A stretch of DNA of 64,000 nucleotides from Thalassomonas viridans. GTDB lineage: Bacteria; Pseudomonadota; Gammaproteobacteria; Enterobacterales; Alteromonadaceae. Numbering within the stretch: the stretch's first letter is position 1; each line of letters starts with the position of its first letter. Made by a program: the position numbers and the translations under genes. The notes below the pieces were generated by a model. It was not told the origin of the DNA. It ran no database searches and was given only the letters and a program-made list of their open reading frames with translations. This document shows positions 43,724 to 53,942 of this stretch, piece by piece. The DNA lies in NCBI RefSeq assembly GCF_000948985.2, contig NZ_CP059733.1:1426001-1490000 (forward strand), in the 5' to 3' direction.

Positions 43724-46700
43724 CTAATGCCCAGCTGCCGGTGTCGCCTCGATTTCAGTTTCCGGGTGTGTTTCTTTCCTGGATTTGGCCAGGCCAAAAT
43801 CTTCCAGTATGGTGTACAGGCAAGGCAGCACAAACAGCACCAGCAGGGTGGAGGTGGCGATACCGAAGACGATACTGGTGGCCAGCGGAATCAGCACCTG
43901 CGCCTGCAAGCTGCTTTCAAACAGCAGCGGCGTCATACCGGCGATAGTGGTGACCGAGGTTAAAAATACCGCCCGGAACCTGTCGTAGCTGGCCTTGGCC
44001 GCCGCCTGGTGCACGCTGTGACCTTCGAGTATCCGTTTTTTCACGAACTCCACCAGCAAGATGGAATCGTTGACCACTATGCCCGCCAGGGAAACAAAGC
44101 CTAACATGGAAGGCATGGTAAAGCTCAGCCCCATAAGCAGGTGACCCCAGATGGTGCCTATCAGGGCCAGCGGGATCGCCACCAGTACGATCACAGGTTC
44201 GACATAGCTGCGGAACTGGAAGGAGAGCAGTAAAAACACCCCTAACAGGCCGAAAACAAAAGCCCGCATCATAGATTGCTGGGTGATGGCGGAGTTTTTG
44301 GTCTCCCCTTCCTGGCTCAGCTTGATGTCCGGATACCTTTGCTGGAAATCCGGCAGCCAGCGCTTAGTGAGATCTTTCATCACCTTATTGGTGTTGTTTA
44401 TCGTGGCGTCTATATCGCCGTAGACGGTGACCGCCCTCTGGTTGTTATAGCGGCCGATGCGAGAATAGCCGCGGGTGGCGGTGATTTCTGCCACGGTCGA
44501 CAGCGGGATAATGGCGCCGCTGGTGGGATGCACGATAGGGAAATTGTCGAAATCGGCAAACTCATCCCGGGAGTCCGGGGTCAGCATCACGGTGATTTCA
44601 AAGGTTTCCAGTTCGACATTGGTTTCCAGTACCTTGTTGCCCTGGAAAGCGCTTCTGACCTGGGTGGCTATGGTTTGTGCATCTATCCCCAAGTTATAGG
44701 CGCCTTCCTTTAATTTCAGGGTAAATTCCGGCTTGCCGGGCCTGAGGTCGTCCAGCAGGTTGTTGACCCCGGGATAACCGGACAGCCAGGTTTGCAGCTC
44801 GTAGGAGGCTTGCGCCAGCTGGTCGAGATCGTTGCCGGTCAGGCGTATCTGTATGGCGCGGCCGCTGGGACCTATGCTGGGCTCCTTAAAGGATAAGGTC
44901 AGGGCGTCCGGTACCGTGCCGGTATTGTCCCGCCACAGGTTGATGAAGTTCTGCATCTTGGTATTGCGGATTTCCGCCGATAGCAGGTCGACATCTATGA
45001 TGGCCAGGTGCGGGCCGGACTCAAAGGCGTCCGGGTTCTGGTTGAAACTGACGGCGTAGGATTTTACCAGGATCAGGTCTTCGTCCTGCTGCAGGGTGTT
45101 TGAAGTCTGTTCCAGCGAGTCCAGCAGTTTGCTGACGATCTGCTCGGTTTGTTTCAGCGGGGTGCCGGCGGGCATTAAGATCTGCGCCTGGACCCTGTCC
45201 CCTTCGACATTGGGAAATGCCGAGAACTGCAGTATGCCGGAGGCCAGCATGCTTACCGAGAGGAAGAACAGGGCGATCACCGCACCGATAAAGGCATAGC
45301 GGTAGTGGATAATCTTCTCCACCAGCACATAGGTACGGGTTCTTAAGTGCTCGAATTTCTTCTCGAATTTGACCCGAAAGCCGGAGGGCTGCTTTTTCTC
45401 GCCGTGGGCCAGGGAATGGTGCAAATGGTTCGGCAGGATAAAGAAGGCCTCGATCAGGGAGACGGAGATCACCGAGATCAGCACGATAGGGATCACTTTC
45501 AGGATCTGGCCGAGATCCCCCTGGATAAACACCAGGCCGATAAAAATACACAGGGTTGTGGCATAGGAAGAGGCTACGCCCCGGGCCACGGTTTTGGTGC
45601 CTTCCACCGCCGCCTGCATCGGCCTTAAGCCTTTTTTCAGCTGGCTGCCGATGGACTCGGCGATCACTATGGCGTCATCCATCAGGATGCCCAGCGCCAG
45701 CAGCAGGGCCACCATGGAAATCATGTTGATGGTAATGCCCATATGGCCGAGCACAAAGGCGCTGGCGAGAAAGGAAACCGGCAGCCCCATAACCACCCAG
45801 AAGGCGTAACGTACGGTAAAAAACAGCCACATGGTGGCAAATACCAGCAACAGGCCCTGCCAGGCGTTGGTAAGCAGCATATTGATGCGGTCTTTGACTA
45901 TGCTGGTGGCGTCCTGGGTGATATCCAGGGAGACGCCGGCCGGCAGGCGAGCGGATTCGGCGGTGATAATCTTTTCCACCGCCGCCAGCACATCCAGGCT
46001 GTCGTCTATGGTATTTTTTTCGATTTTCAGCAGGGCGGCGGGGCGGCCGTTAAATTCCACCTTATCTTCCACTTGCTCAAAGGTGTCTATGATAGTGGCG
46101 ATTTCCCCGAGCCTGATCTCATTGCCGTGTTCGCCGGTTAAGATCACTAACTCCGCCAGTTCAAGGGCGCTGCGCCTCTCGTCGCTGAACCTCAGCTGGG
46201 TTTCGCTGTTGCCGGTTTCAATGGAGCCCAGCGGCAGGTCGAGATCCTGTTTGTTGATAAGGTTCACCAGCTGCTGCAGGTCCAGGCCATAGCGGCGCAG
46301 GTTTTCCTGGGATACCTGTACCCTGAGCTGGCGCTCGGAAAAGCCGGCGATTTTTACCAACGGGATTTGCGGGTGCTGCAAGATGCGCTGTTTCAGGTTT
46401 TCCGCCAGGGTTTTCAGCTCAGATCTCGGCAGGTCTGCGGTCAGGGCGATGGAAATCACATGCTGGGTGCGGCCCTTTTCCGTTACTACCGGTTCTTCGG
46501 CGTTATCGGGAAATTCGTTGATGCCGTCGATGGCGGTTTTTACGTCATCGGTAAATTTTACGAAATCCCCCTGCTCCAGCATTTTAATGGTCATCAGGCC
46601 GAGGTTCTGCCTGGCTTCACAGACTTTTTCCTCGATAAAACTGATGCCGTCGAGGGCATCTTCCAGCGGCAAACAGATCCCCTGTTCGACATCTGCCGGC

Positions 46701-46858
46701 GTGGCGCCCGGGTAGGGCACATTTACCTGCAGCGAATAGGCTTTGACTTCCGGGAAGGTTTCCCGCTTGATGTCCGGCAATACGCTGATGCCGAGAAAGA
46801 TCAGCAGTAGCATCAATAAGTTGGCCGCCGTCGGGTGGGCGGTAAAGTAACGTATCAT
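43724..46858 (-). CDS. RND-family efflux transporter, inner-membrane subunit (AcrB-like)
   Basis: The 1044-residue product is the usual RND length. It opens in the membrane span TAANLLMLLLIFLGISVLPDI followed by the RETFPEV stretch, has YPGATPADVEQ, the TM4 proton-relay pair LLLALGILMDDAIVIAES and the late LVAIPLALIGTIWGHLLMG and GIVVNDSILLVEF blocks. It exports small toxic molecules in exchange for protons. It overlaps the MFP gene by 4 bases. No outer-membrane channel gene is nearby, so a TolC-type partner must come from elsewhere. The substrate is unknown. Confidence 0.95.
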   Translation of the reverse strand: MIRYFTAHPTAANLLMLLLIFLGISVLPDIKRETFPEVKAYSLQVNVPYPGATPADVEQGICLPLEDALDGISFIEEKVCEARQNLGLMTIKMLEQGDFVKFTDDVKTAIDGINEFPDNAEEPVVTEKGRTQHVISIALTADLPRSELKTLAENLKQRILQHPQIPLVKIAGFSERQLRVQVSQENLRRYGLDLQQLVNLINKQDLDLPLGSIETGNSETQLRFSDERRSALELAELVILTGEHGNEIRLGEIATIIDTFEQVEDKVEFNGRPAALLKIEKNTIDDSLDVLAAVEKIITAESARLPAGVSLDITQDATSIVKDRINMLLTNAWQGLLLVFATMWLFFTVRYAFWVVMGLPVSFLASAFVLGHMGITINMISMVALLLALGILMDDAIVIAESIGSQLKKGLRPMQAAVEGTKTVARGVASSYATTLCIFIGLVFIQGDLGQILKVIPIVLISVISVSLIEAFFILPNHLHHSLAHGEKKQPSGFRVKFEKKFEHLRTRTYVLVEKIIHYRYAFIGAVIALFFLSVSMLASGILQFSAFPNVEGDRVQAQILMPAGTPLKQTEQIVSKLLDSLEQTSNTLQQDEDLILVKSYAVSFNQNPDAFESGPHLAIIDVDLLSAEIRNTKMQNFINLWRDNTGTVPDALTLSFKEPSIGPSGRAIQIRLTGNDLDQLAQASYELQTWLSGYPGVNNLLDDLRPGKPEFTLKLKEGAYNLGIDAQTIATQVRSAFQGNKVLETNVELETFEITVMLTPDSRDEFADFDNFPIVHPTSGAIIPLSTVAEITATRGYSRIGRYNNQRAVTVYGDIDATINNTNKVMKDLTKRWLPDFQQRYPDIKLSQEGETKNSAITQQSMMRAFVFGLLGVFLLLSFQFRSYVEPVIVLVAIPLALIGTIWGHLLMGLSFTMPSMLGFVSLAGIVVNDSILLVEFVKKRILEGHSVHQAAAKASYDRFRAVFLTSVTTIAGMTPLLFESSLQAQVLIPLATSIVFGIATSTLLVLFVLPCLYTILEDFGLAKSRKETHPETEIEATPAAGH

Positions 46859-48231
46859 AATGCTTTCCTTACCCAGGTATCCAGCTGCTGCTGCAGGGCT
46901 TTATCCGCTACCGGGGAGAGGTTCATGCCCTGGACCGCGGGGAATATATCCGAGGTCACGATGCGGTCGCCGGGTTTTAAGGTGTCGGTAAACAGCGCCA
47001 GCTCACCCTGGAGCTGTACTTTGTCCAGGTTCAGACGTTCTAAGGTATTGCTTTCGCTCACCCGGTAGATTTGTCCCTGGTGCAGGGAGAATCTGGGGGC
47101 GGCGACAAATTTCTTTTGTGCGCCGTGCAGGTCTACCTGCATATAGTTGCCCGCCAGCAGCGGCGGCTTTACGCCGGGATCGATTTTTTCATAGACGCCT
47201 TCAACACTGACGGTAACCCCCAGGGTACGGGTTTTCGAGTCGAGGTTGCCGGAAAGGCGTTCCACTTTTGCCTCCCAGCTCAGGGATTTGTTGCCGGCGG
47301 TGTAGATAGTGGCGCTCAGGCCGAGGGAAGCAAAAAGTTCACTCATGGTCTGGCCCGAGAGGATATTTTCATATTTGAGCTTAGCGCGGTCAAAACCGGC
47401 GGCAAGCTGGCCGAACTGCTGCAGCGAGAACTGGGCGTTGACTATCATTTTATTTATGCCGTAAGCCTCGAATAACAGGGTATTGGTGCTGACAAACTGG
47501 TCCTGTTCGGCGCTGACGGCGCTGATGCGGCCATGGAACGGCAGGCGGATTTCGGTGCGGGCCAGGTCGCGTTTGCTTTGCTCCAGCTGGGCTTTGGAAA
47601 TCTCTATCTTGGCCTTCAACACTTCGATATCCGAGGGCAGGGTGATCTGGGTGTTTTTCAGCTGCTGGACTTCCTGCTGTTGCTGCAACATGTTCTGCCG
47701 TTCGGCGTCCAGGGTGGACAGGGAGACGGCGCCGGACTTGCGCAGTTTCTCCAGCCGGGCCAGTTCTTTCTTCCTGACTTTAAGCTTTTCGTTGGCCAGT
47801 TTCAGGTCCAGCTTGTTGTTTTCCACCGTCAGTTCCATTTCCTTTAAACTGGCCTGGCTGGACAAGAGATCCGCTTCCGCCTGCTTTAAATTCAGCCGGT
47901 AGTCCCTGTCGTCGATGCGCAGCAGCAAGGTATCCTTGGCCAGGATTTCGCCGGTTTTTAATTCCGGGTGGATATAGGTGATGCGTCCGGAAACCTCCGC
48001 TTTTGCCTGCAGGGTCAGGTCCGGTTCCACCGTGCCAAAACCTGTGATGGCGGGGCGGATGGTATGTTCGTTTACCGTGACGGTATTAACGGACACAGAC
48101 GGGCGTGCCTGGGGATCGTGTTTCATTTGCGGCTGCAATTTTACGATCAGCACCATCAGCAATATACCGGCCGCGATTATGGCGGGTAAGGCGAACTTGG
48201 TTTTGAGGAAGTCTTTTACAAATGCTTTCAT
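46855..48231 (-). CDS. RND efflux periplasmic adaptor (MFP/HlyD family)
   Basis: A 458-residue protein with an N-terminal membrane anchor (FALPAIIAAGILLMVLIVKL), a lipoyl half-motif (AKAEVSGRITYIHPELKTGEIL), a long coiled-coil hairpin rich in Lys, Glu and Gln (~95-200), the second lipoyl half (EIRLPFHGRISAVSAEQDQFV) and a beta-barrel domain. It couples the RND pump to the outer-membrane channel. It overlaps tetR (ATGA, 4 bases) and the RND gene, so the three are translated as one operon. Confidence 0.94.
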   Translation of the reverse strand: MKAFVKDFLKTKFALPAIIAAGILLMVLIVKLQPQMKHDPQARPSVSVNTVTVNEHTIRPAITGFGTVEPDLTLQAKAEVSGRITYIHPELKTGEILAKDTLLLRIDDRDYRLNLKQAEADLLSSQASLKEMELTVENNKLDLKLANEKLKVRKKELARLEKLRKSGAVSLSTLDAERQNMLQQQQEVQQLKNTQITLPSDIEVLKAKIEISKAQLEQSKRDLARTEIRLPFHGRISAVSAEQDQFVSTNTLLFEAYGINKMIVNAQFSLQQFGQLAAGFDRAKLKYENILSGQTMSELFASLGLSATIYTAGNKSLSWEAKVERLSGNLDSKTRTLGVTVSVEGVYEKIDPGVKPPLLAGNYMQVDLHGAQKKFVAAPRFSLHQGQIYRVSESNTLERLNLDKVQLQGELALFTDTLKPGDRIVTSDIFPAVQGMNLSPVADKALQQQLDTWVRKAL

Positions 48232-48881
48232 TGGCTGGGCCCTGTGGTTATTCCCGAGATAAAAAGTTGGTAAATATGCTCAGTCCATTGCGTGGTATTG
48301 AGTTCCTGTGCGCCGATTTCCCATGCCCGCTCCCGGATCGGGGTGACCAGAAACGGGGTGACTATCAGGCTCATCAGCGAAAATGCCGCATATTTTGGAT
48401 TGATATCCTTGCGGATTTTCCCCTGCGCCTGAAGCCCGGCGATAACGCCGGGTAACAGGGTGGCCATACGTTTGGGAAAGCGTTCGATAATGGCCTCCCC
48501 CAGCCTGGAGTCGGCAGACATGGCTTCGCTGTGTATCAGTTTCATCAGGCCCGGATGCCGGTTTACCAGGTCGAGCATCAGGGTGATCACGGCTTTAAGC
48601 GGATCCGGATGTTGATGTAAATCGCTAAGCAGGCTGAACTTTTCTTCCGAAAGCTTATCCAGCAAGGCGATAAACAGGCCCTCTTTATTGGTGAAATAAT
48701 AGCTGACCATGGCGGAGTTCACCCCGGCCTGCTTACCCAGTTCCCGGATGGTGATTTCGCTAAAGCTTTTTTCGCCGAGCAGCGTCAGGGCGGCATCGAG
48801 CAGTTTTTGCTTTTGCAGCGCCTGCTTTTCGCTGTCAACCGGACGGCCTTTGCCGCCCGGCTGGAGATTGCTCTCAGGCAT
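48228..48881 (-). CDS. TetR-family regulator of the RND operon
   Basis: A 217-residue protein with an N-terminal HTH at ~37-70 (SEITIRELGKQAGVNSAMVSYYFTNKEGLF) and a helical ligand domain. It is first in the operon with MFP and RND genes and lies 12 bp from a perfect 28-bp palindrome, so autorepression and repression of the pump, relieved by a pump substrate, is the likely control. Confidence 0.93.
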   Translation of the reverse strand: MPESNLQPGGKGRPVDSEKQALQKQKLLDAALTLLGEKSFSEITIRELGKQAGVNSAMVSYYFTNKEGLFIALLDKLSEEKFSLLSDLHQHPDPLKAVITLMLDLVNRHPGLMKLIHSEAMSADSRLGEAIIERFPKRMATLLPGVIAGLQAQGKIRKDINPKYAAFSLMSLIVTPFLVTPIRERAWEIGAQELNTTQWTEHIYQLFISGITTGPSQ

Positions 48882-48893
48882 AAAATTACCATT

Positions 48894-48921
48894 ATTTAAT
48901 TAATCATGTGATTAATTAAAT
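48894..48921. promoter_or_regulatory. palindromic operator for the TetR regulator
   Basis: Perfect 13-bp arms, ATTTAATTAATCA (48894-48906) and its complement (48909-48921), separated by TG. It lies directly upstream of the tetR start. Its position and symmetry fit a TetR dimer or dimer pair. Confidence 0.8.
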
Positions 48922-49177
48922 AGCATGGCGAGAAATTAGTCAAATATATTAACGAATTTTAATGTAAAGAACTGTCACTTTTACGCTGGCTTTAGTAAGG
49001 GGAAAGCTGTGGCAGGAAATCTCAACTCTTTGTTTAGTGTTGGCCGACAGGGGATAAGCGGGGAGATAGTTCGCCATTTCTTCACCTCCATGTGATCATG
49101 GCATTGCTTGCATGGATGCAGGCACTGGACTTACGTCTGGAACAGGTAAGTTGACCTTACTTCCTGTATATAAAACT

Positions 49178-49200
49178 AAGGGGAGCCGTTGACTCCCCTT
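49178..49200 (-). terminator. intrinsic terminator of the M13 peptidase gene
   Basis: AAGGGGAG (49178-49185) with CTCCCCTT (49193-49200), followed on the minus strand by AGTTTTAT. It ends 28 bp past the stop at 49229. Confidence 0.75.
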
Positions 49201-49228
49201 ATTGCTGGATTTTAAAGTTTGAACTTAG

Positions 49229-51289
49229 TTACCAGATTTTCACGCGTTTTTCCGGCGGCAGGTACATAGCATCGCCTTCTTTGACGTCAAAGGCTTGGTA
49301 GAACTCATTCATGTTCGACAACGAACCTAAGGCGCGGAACTCACCCGGTGAATGCGGGTCGGTGGCAACACGGTTACGTAAGGTTTTTTCTACCATCTTG
49401 CTGCGCCAGATTTGCGCATAACCCATAAAGAAACGCTGGTCGCCGGTTAAACCGTCGATAACCGGGGCTTCTTTACCGTTTAGAGAGGCCTTATAGGCTT
49501 TATAGGCAATGGTGACACCGGAAAGATCACCTATGTTTTCACCTAAGGTTAATTCGCCGTTAACGTGAAGATCGTCAAATACCTGATAACCCTGGTACTG
49601 ATCAACCAGGGACTTGGTGCGTTTGGCGAACTCGGCCAAATCTTCTTCGGACCACCAGTTGCGCAGGTTGCCTTCGGCGTCGTATTTGCTGCCCTGGTCG
49701 TCAAAACCATGGCCCATTTCATGGCCGATTACCGCACCTATGCCGCCGTAGTTTACCGCGTCGTCGGCAGCCATGTTAAAGAACGGCGGCTGTAAAATGG
49801 CGGCCGGGAAAACGATCTCGTTGCGGGTCGGACTGTAATAGGCGTTCACCGTTTGCGGTGTCATGCCCCATTCCCACTTGCGGATAGGGCCGCCGAGTTT
49901 TTCCAGCTCTTTGTCGTTGCTGACGGTACGGCTGCGGATGATATTGCCCACCAGGTCGTCGCCTTTGATGGTCAGGGCGGAATAATCTTCCCACTTATCG
50001 GGGTAGCCGATTTTCGGGGTGAAGGCGGCCAGTTTCACCTGGGCGGCCTGCTGGGTTTTTTCGGACATCCACTCCAGCTCGTTTATGCTCTGGCCGTAGG
50101 CGCTACGTAAGTTTTCCACCAAAACGCTCATACGTTCTTTGGCTTGCGGGGTGAAATGACGGCCCACGTAAACCTTGCCTATGACTTCGCCTAAGTTGTT
50201 GTTTACCACGGCAACACCACGCTTCCATAAAGGACGTTGTTCCTTACGGCCGCTAAGCTGTCTGGAGAAAAAGTCAAAGTTTTCACTGACCATGTCCTGG
50301 CTCAGGTAGGAGGCAAAGTTGCTCAGGGTGTGGAAAGTTAAATAGGTTTTCCAGTCTTCCAGAGAGGTGTCGGCAAAGATATCGCCGAAGCCTTTGATGA
50401 AGTCAGGCTGGTTGATGATGATGTCTTTTTCACCGGCAACTCCTTGGGCGGCCAGGTATGCCTGCCAGTTAAACTTGTCTGTCAGGCTGGATAAATCGGC
50501 GACGGCAAACTTGTTGTAGCGTTTTTCGCTGTTGCGGGTTTCAACCCGGGTCCAGTGATGCTTAGCCAGTTGGGTTTCCAGATCCATAATGGTTTTGGCG
50601 GCCGCCTGGCCGTTGTTGAAGCCGGCAAGCTTGTACATGTTTTCGATATGGGTCAGGTAACCGCTGCGCAATTTCACAAAGCGCTCGGCTTCGTTGAAGT
50701 AGTAGTCCCGGTCCGGTAAGCCTAAGCCATATTGCCAGATATGGGTGGCATAACGGCTGGAGTCTTTGGCGTCAATGCCGATGTAGAAGCCCAGCGGGTT
50801 GTTGATGCCCATGGCCTGGTATTTGGCAAAAAAACTGGCGAGCTGATCTTTGTTTTCGATATTGCCGATAACATCCAGGATATCCTGGATTGGCTTGATA
50901 CCCAGGGCATCACGCTGTTCGCTGTTCATATAAGAGCGGAACAGGTCGGCAACTTTTTGCTCGTCGCTGCCGTTTTTCAGGTTTTTGGTCGCCGCCAGCT
51001 CTTCGATAATGGCTTTTACATCATCGTCGGCCTTATCGCGTAAGTCATAAAAGGAGCCGATACTGGTTTTATCGCCGGGGATTTCGTTGGCTTTTAACCA
51101 GCCGCCATTGATGTACTTATAAAAGTTATCCTGGGGACGGACGCTCAGGTCCATGTTTGCTTTTTCAATGCCTGAGGCTAACGCGGTTTTTTGCATTGTC
51201 GGGTTGGCTGTATTTGTTTCTTCTGTGGTGTTACAACCGGCAACCAACAATAAAGAAGAGCAGAGGGCACTTGTTATTATCGTTTTCAT
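49229..51289 (-). CDS. M13 (neprilysin/PepO) family zinc metallopeptidase, lipoprotein
   Basis: The 686-residue protein has a lipoprotein signal (MKTIITSALCSSLLLVAGC). Zinc motif HEMGH at ~523-527 (AVIGHEMGHGFDDQGSKYD), the GENIGDLSG ExxxD motif further on, NAYYSP and the C-terminal W. It cleaves small peptides outside the cytoplasm. It stands alone, with ~270 bp to a TetR gene upstream. Confidence 0.95.
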   Translation of the reverse strand: MKTIITSALCSSLLLVAGCNTTEETNTANPTMQKTALASGIEKANMDLSVRPQDNFYKYINGGWLKANEIPGDKTSIGSFYDLRDKADDDVKAIIEELAATKNLKNGSDEQKVADLFRSYMNSEQRDALGIKPIQDILDVIGNIENKDQLASFFAKYQAMGINNPLGFYIGIDAKDSSRYATHIWQYGLGLPDRDYYFNEAERFVKLRSGYLTHIENMYKLAGFNNGQAAAKTIMDLETQLAKHHWTRVETRNSEKRYNKFAVADLSSLTDKFNWQAYLAAQGVAGEKDIIINQPDFIKGFGDIFADTSLEDWKTYLTFHTLSNFASYLSQDMVSENFDFFSRQLSGRKEQRPLWKRGVAVVNNNLGEVIGKVYVGRHFTPQAKERMSVLVENLRSAYGQSINELEWMSEKTQQAAQVKLAAFTPKIGYPDKWEDYSALTIKGDDLVGNIIRSRTVSNDKELEKLGGPIRKWEWGMTPQTVNAYYSPTRNEIVFPAAILQPPFFNMAADDAVNYGGIGAVIGHEMGHGFDDQGSKYDAEGNLRNWWSEEDLAEFAKRTKSLVDQYQGYQVFDDLHVNGELTLGENIGDLSGVTIAYKAYKASLNGKEAPVIDGLTGDQRFFMGYAQIWRSKMVEKTLRNRVATDPHSPGEFRALGSLSNMNEFYQAFDVKEGDAMYLPPEKRVKIW

Positions 51290-51559
51290 GTGGGGACCAA
51301 TTTCCTGTGTAATTAAATGTTATTTCAGTGATATTCGCCAAACAGGTATAAAAAGTGCCCGGCAGAACGCACTGTTTGCTAGTGTTATGCACCAGATAGT
51401 AAGGCTTATAGCGCAGAAACGCCAGCAAGCGGCACAAGCTATTAACATTTTATGACAATTTAGCGTCAGGATTATTTTACATTTGGGTAACAGTTATCAA
51501 AGCGCCGCCTTGCATCAAAATCCGGGCTTTTTGCTTAACGGGTTATGCGAAAAAGAAAA

Positions 51560-52195
51560 TTATGCCTGTGTTTTCATATGGGCCAGGAACAGGTTAAGGG
51601 CGCATTCGCACATTTCCTCAATGCTGCTGGCATCGGCATAAATGCCGTCAATCAATAACCTGGCGATACCGTGCATGGTGCCCCAGGTTACCTGGGCCAA
51701 CCTCAGGGTGTTTTCCCCTGCCGGCATCAGGCCCTTTTCCTGCCAGAGCTTGGTCATTTCCACCTGGTACTGGAAATTAGGGTAGGCGATGTCCCGCAAG
51801 GTTTGGGTACTTTTTGCCCCTTTCCAGATGGTGCCGCCGAACATCAGGTCGTATAGGGCGGGGTTTTCTGCGGCAAATCCGATATAACGGGAGATAAACT
51901 GGCGGTAGCATTCCCGGGGGGACAGGCTGGCATCATTAAAAATCTGTTCGGCGATTTCCCGCCAGGCGATAAAGCCCTGGGCGGCTACGGCGCATAACAG
52001 TTCATTTTTGTCTTTAAAATGATGATAGGGGGCGGTACGGGAGACCCCTACCCGTTCGGCCAGTTTTCTCAGCGACAGGTTTTCTACGCCGTCGCTTTGG
52101 ATCATTTCGGTGGCGGCAAAGATCAAAGTGCTTTGCAGGTTACCGTGGTGATAGCTGGATTTGCTTTTATCTGATGTTGCTTTCATGCCGGGCAA
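51560..52195 (-). CDS. TetR/AcrR-family transcriptional regulator (WHG-type C-terminus)
   Basis: A 211-residue protein; HTH at ~40-65 (LSLRKLAERVGVSRTAPYHHFKDKNELLCAVAAQGF), then a C-terminal domain with the WGTMHGIARLLIDG block (WHG-type). The YHHGNL leader before the HTH is typical of this subfamily. No neighbouring target gene is obvious; the divergent and downstream genes are the ThrE-type exporter and the M13 peptidase. Confidence 0.92.
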   Translation of the reverse strand: MPGMKATSDKSKSSYHHGNLQSTLIFAATEMIQSDGVENLSLRKLAERVGVSRTAPYHHFKDKNELLCAVAAQGFIAWREIAEQIFNDASLSPRECYRQFISRYIGFAAENPALYDLMFGGTIWKGAKSTQTLRDIAYPNFQYQVEMTKLWQEKGLMPAGENTLRLAQVTWGTMHGIARLLIDGIYADASSIEEMCECALNLFLAHMKTQA

Positions 52196-52311
52196 TCTAA
52201 CAGCCTGGCGGGGGGCATGTCAAAACTTAGCTGCCCGGTTATTGGTGTTTTTTCAGTGATAAATATATTTGTTAGCACCGGGCCGCGCTGGCCCGGTTTG
52301 GTTAAAGGCGG

Positions 52312-53556
52312 TTACAGGGTTTTTTTCGAAGGCAGGGCGACATTGGAAAAAATCAGCCCGGCAACGAGGGACATAAAGATCAAAAAGGTTTGTGAGCCTA
52401 TGTCGGTTGCATTTAACATCACCTGCCCGGAAACCAGGCTGTTCAGGCCGATATAAACCTTGCTGCCGGGTACCAGGACCACCAGGCCGAGGATTTTTAC
52501 TATGCTCGACGGCAACTGGGTAATGCGGGAGAACAGGTTGCTGTATATGCCGAGAATAAAGGCGCCGGCAAAAGCCCCCAGTGCGCCCCCCAGATAGAGG
52601 CCGCCCCAGATACTGGCGCCGAAGGCGACATACCCGGAAATAATGCCCCAGGGAGCATCTTTTTTACGGGATTTAAACAGGATCACCAGGCTGGCGGATA
52701 AGATGGTGACCGCCAGCCAGGAAGTCCATTCCGGGGTGATTTCCGGACGGACAAAGTCGGCGGTACCCCAGAACAAATTCCCCAGGGCCATGCCCAGTAC
52801 CGCGCCAAAATAAAGCTTAAACAGTGACATGATGGCGTCCATGATACGGGCGGTGCCCGAGATCAGGTGGCGCGCCGCCAGTTCAGACAGGCCCAGGGTG
52901 AGCGCCAGTCCGGGGATAAAAACTATGATGCTGGAGAGGATCACCAGCGGCATATTAATGCCGGGATCTATCAGGGTAATGGCGGATGCCAGCATGGCAG
53001 TGATGATGGCGGATAACGGCTCAAGCATTTCCGTGACCCGGCGCGAGCGCTCCGACCATTTCACAAAACCAAAAACCACAAATCCCAGCCAGGTGGACCA
53101 GAAAACATCATTCCAGCTGGTGTGCATCAGCATGGCAAACGCCCCGCTGGAAGCGCCGAAGGCTAAAAAGGTCAGGAAGGTACCGTAAGGGGAAGGTTTT
53201 TCGGCGATTTCATCCAGGCGCGAGATCGCCTCGGACAAGCTGCGCTGTCCCGAGCTTAATTCATCCACCAATTCATCGGTACGCGCCAGTGCCCCCAGAT
53301 CCAGCTCGCCGGGTTTTACCCTGACCACATGGTTGTATTCCTGGCTGTCTTCGTCATGGGACAAGACAAAGGTCAGGGCGGTAGGGGTAATGATAAAGGA
53401 TGCCTGCATTTCTAAAAAACCGGCGACATTTTGTAAATGGGCTTCGAGGCGGTAGGCGGGGGTGCCGAATTTATGGAGCGCTTTGCCCAGGCGGATAAGG
53501 AAACGACGTTTTTCAATAAAATCAGCGGATTGAACCATATAGAGAAAACATTCCAA
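52312..53556 (-). CDS. ThrE-family threonine/serine exporter (fused YjjP-YjjB type)
   Basis: The 414-residue protein has an N-terminal cytoplasmic part (RRFLIRLGKALHKFGTPAYRLEAHLQ), then FGASSGAFAMLMHTSWND, and about ten spans including INMPLVILSSIIVFIPGLALTLGLSELAARHLISGTARIMDA. This is the joined DUF1212 and DUF3815 arrangement. It exports threonine or serine in studied homologues. Start at 53556 is used; a second Met six codons in (53538) is also possible. Confidence 0.9.
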   Translation of the reverse strand: MECFLYMVQSADFIEKRRFLIRLGKALHKFGTPAYRLEAHLQNVAGFLEMQASFIITPTALTFVLSHDEDSQEYNHVVRVKPGELDLGALARTDELVDELSSGQRSLSEAISRLDEIAEKPSPYGTFLTFLAFGASSGAFAMLMHTSWNDVFWSTWLGFVVFGFVKWSERSRRVTEMLEPLSAIITAMLASAITLIDPGINMPLVILSSIIVFIPGLALTLGLSELAARHLISGTARIMDAIMSLFKLYFGAVLGMALGNLFWGTADFVRPEITPEWTSWLAVTILSASLVILFKSRKKDAPWGIISGYVAFGASIWGGLYLGGALGAFAGAFILGIYSNLFSRITQLPSSIVKILGLVVLVPGSKVYIGLNSLVSGQVMLNATDIGSQTFLIFMSLVAGLIFSNVALPSKKTL

Positions 53557-53616
53557 TTAAGCGGTAATTCGAGACGGCTATGTTACTTTATTTCGCCATA
53601 AATGGCAGTGATTAAT

Positions 53617-53847
53617 TAACCTGAACTCGGGGTAATCTAAACCAGCCAGCACTGCTCTTTTAATGGTTTTCCGCGTTAAACTTACTTCTAATAGCCCGCT
53701 ATTAGTGCGTAAGTTTGCCTTGATAACCATTAAAAGCGCAGCACTGGTGCAATGATAAGCAATCATTGAGTGTTAAATGCAGTGCACAATAACCAGGTTA
53801 TTGTCATTTATGTGTTTGCTGGCTTACCTTACCCCGAGTTCAGGTTA
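53617..53847 (+). mobile_element. MITE-like element, family B, copy 2
   Basis: 231 bp, the same length as copy 1 at 30404-30634. The left TAACCTGAACTCGGGGTAA and right TTACCCCGAGTTCAGGTTA ends are each other's exact complement. AT on both sides may be a 2-bp duplication. The interior differs from copy 1 at scattered positions, so the two are old relatives. Confidence 0.85.
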
Positions 53848-53942
53848 ATTATAGAAAAACGTGATAGTAATAAAAGAAAGAAATTACTGTTATCATGGGG
53901 AAAAACAGTAAAAACAACAAACCGAGTTGAAGGCGTAAAAAG

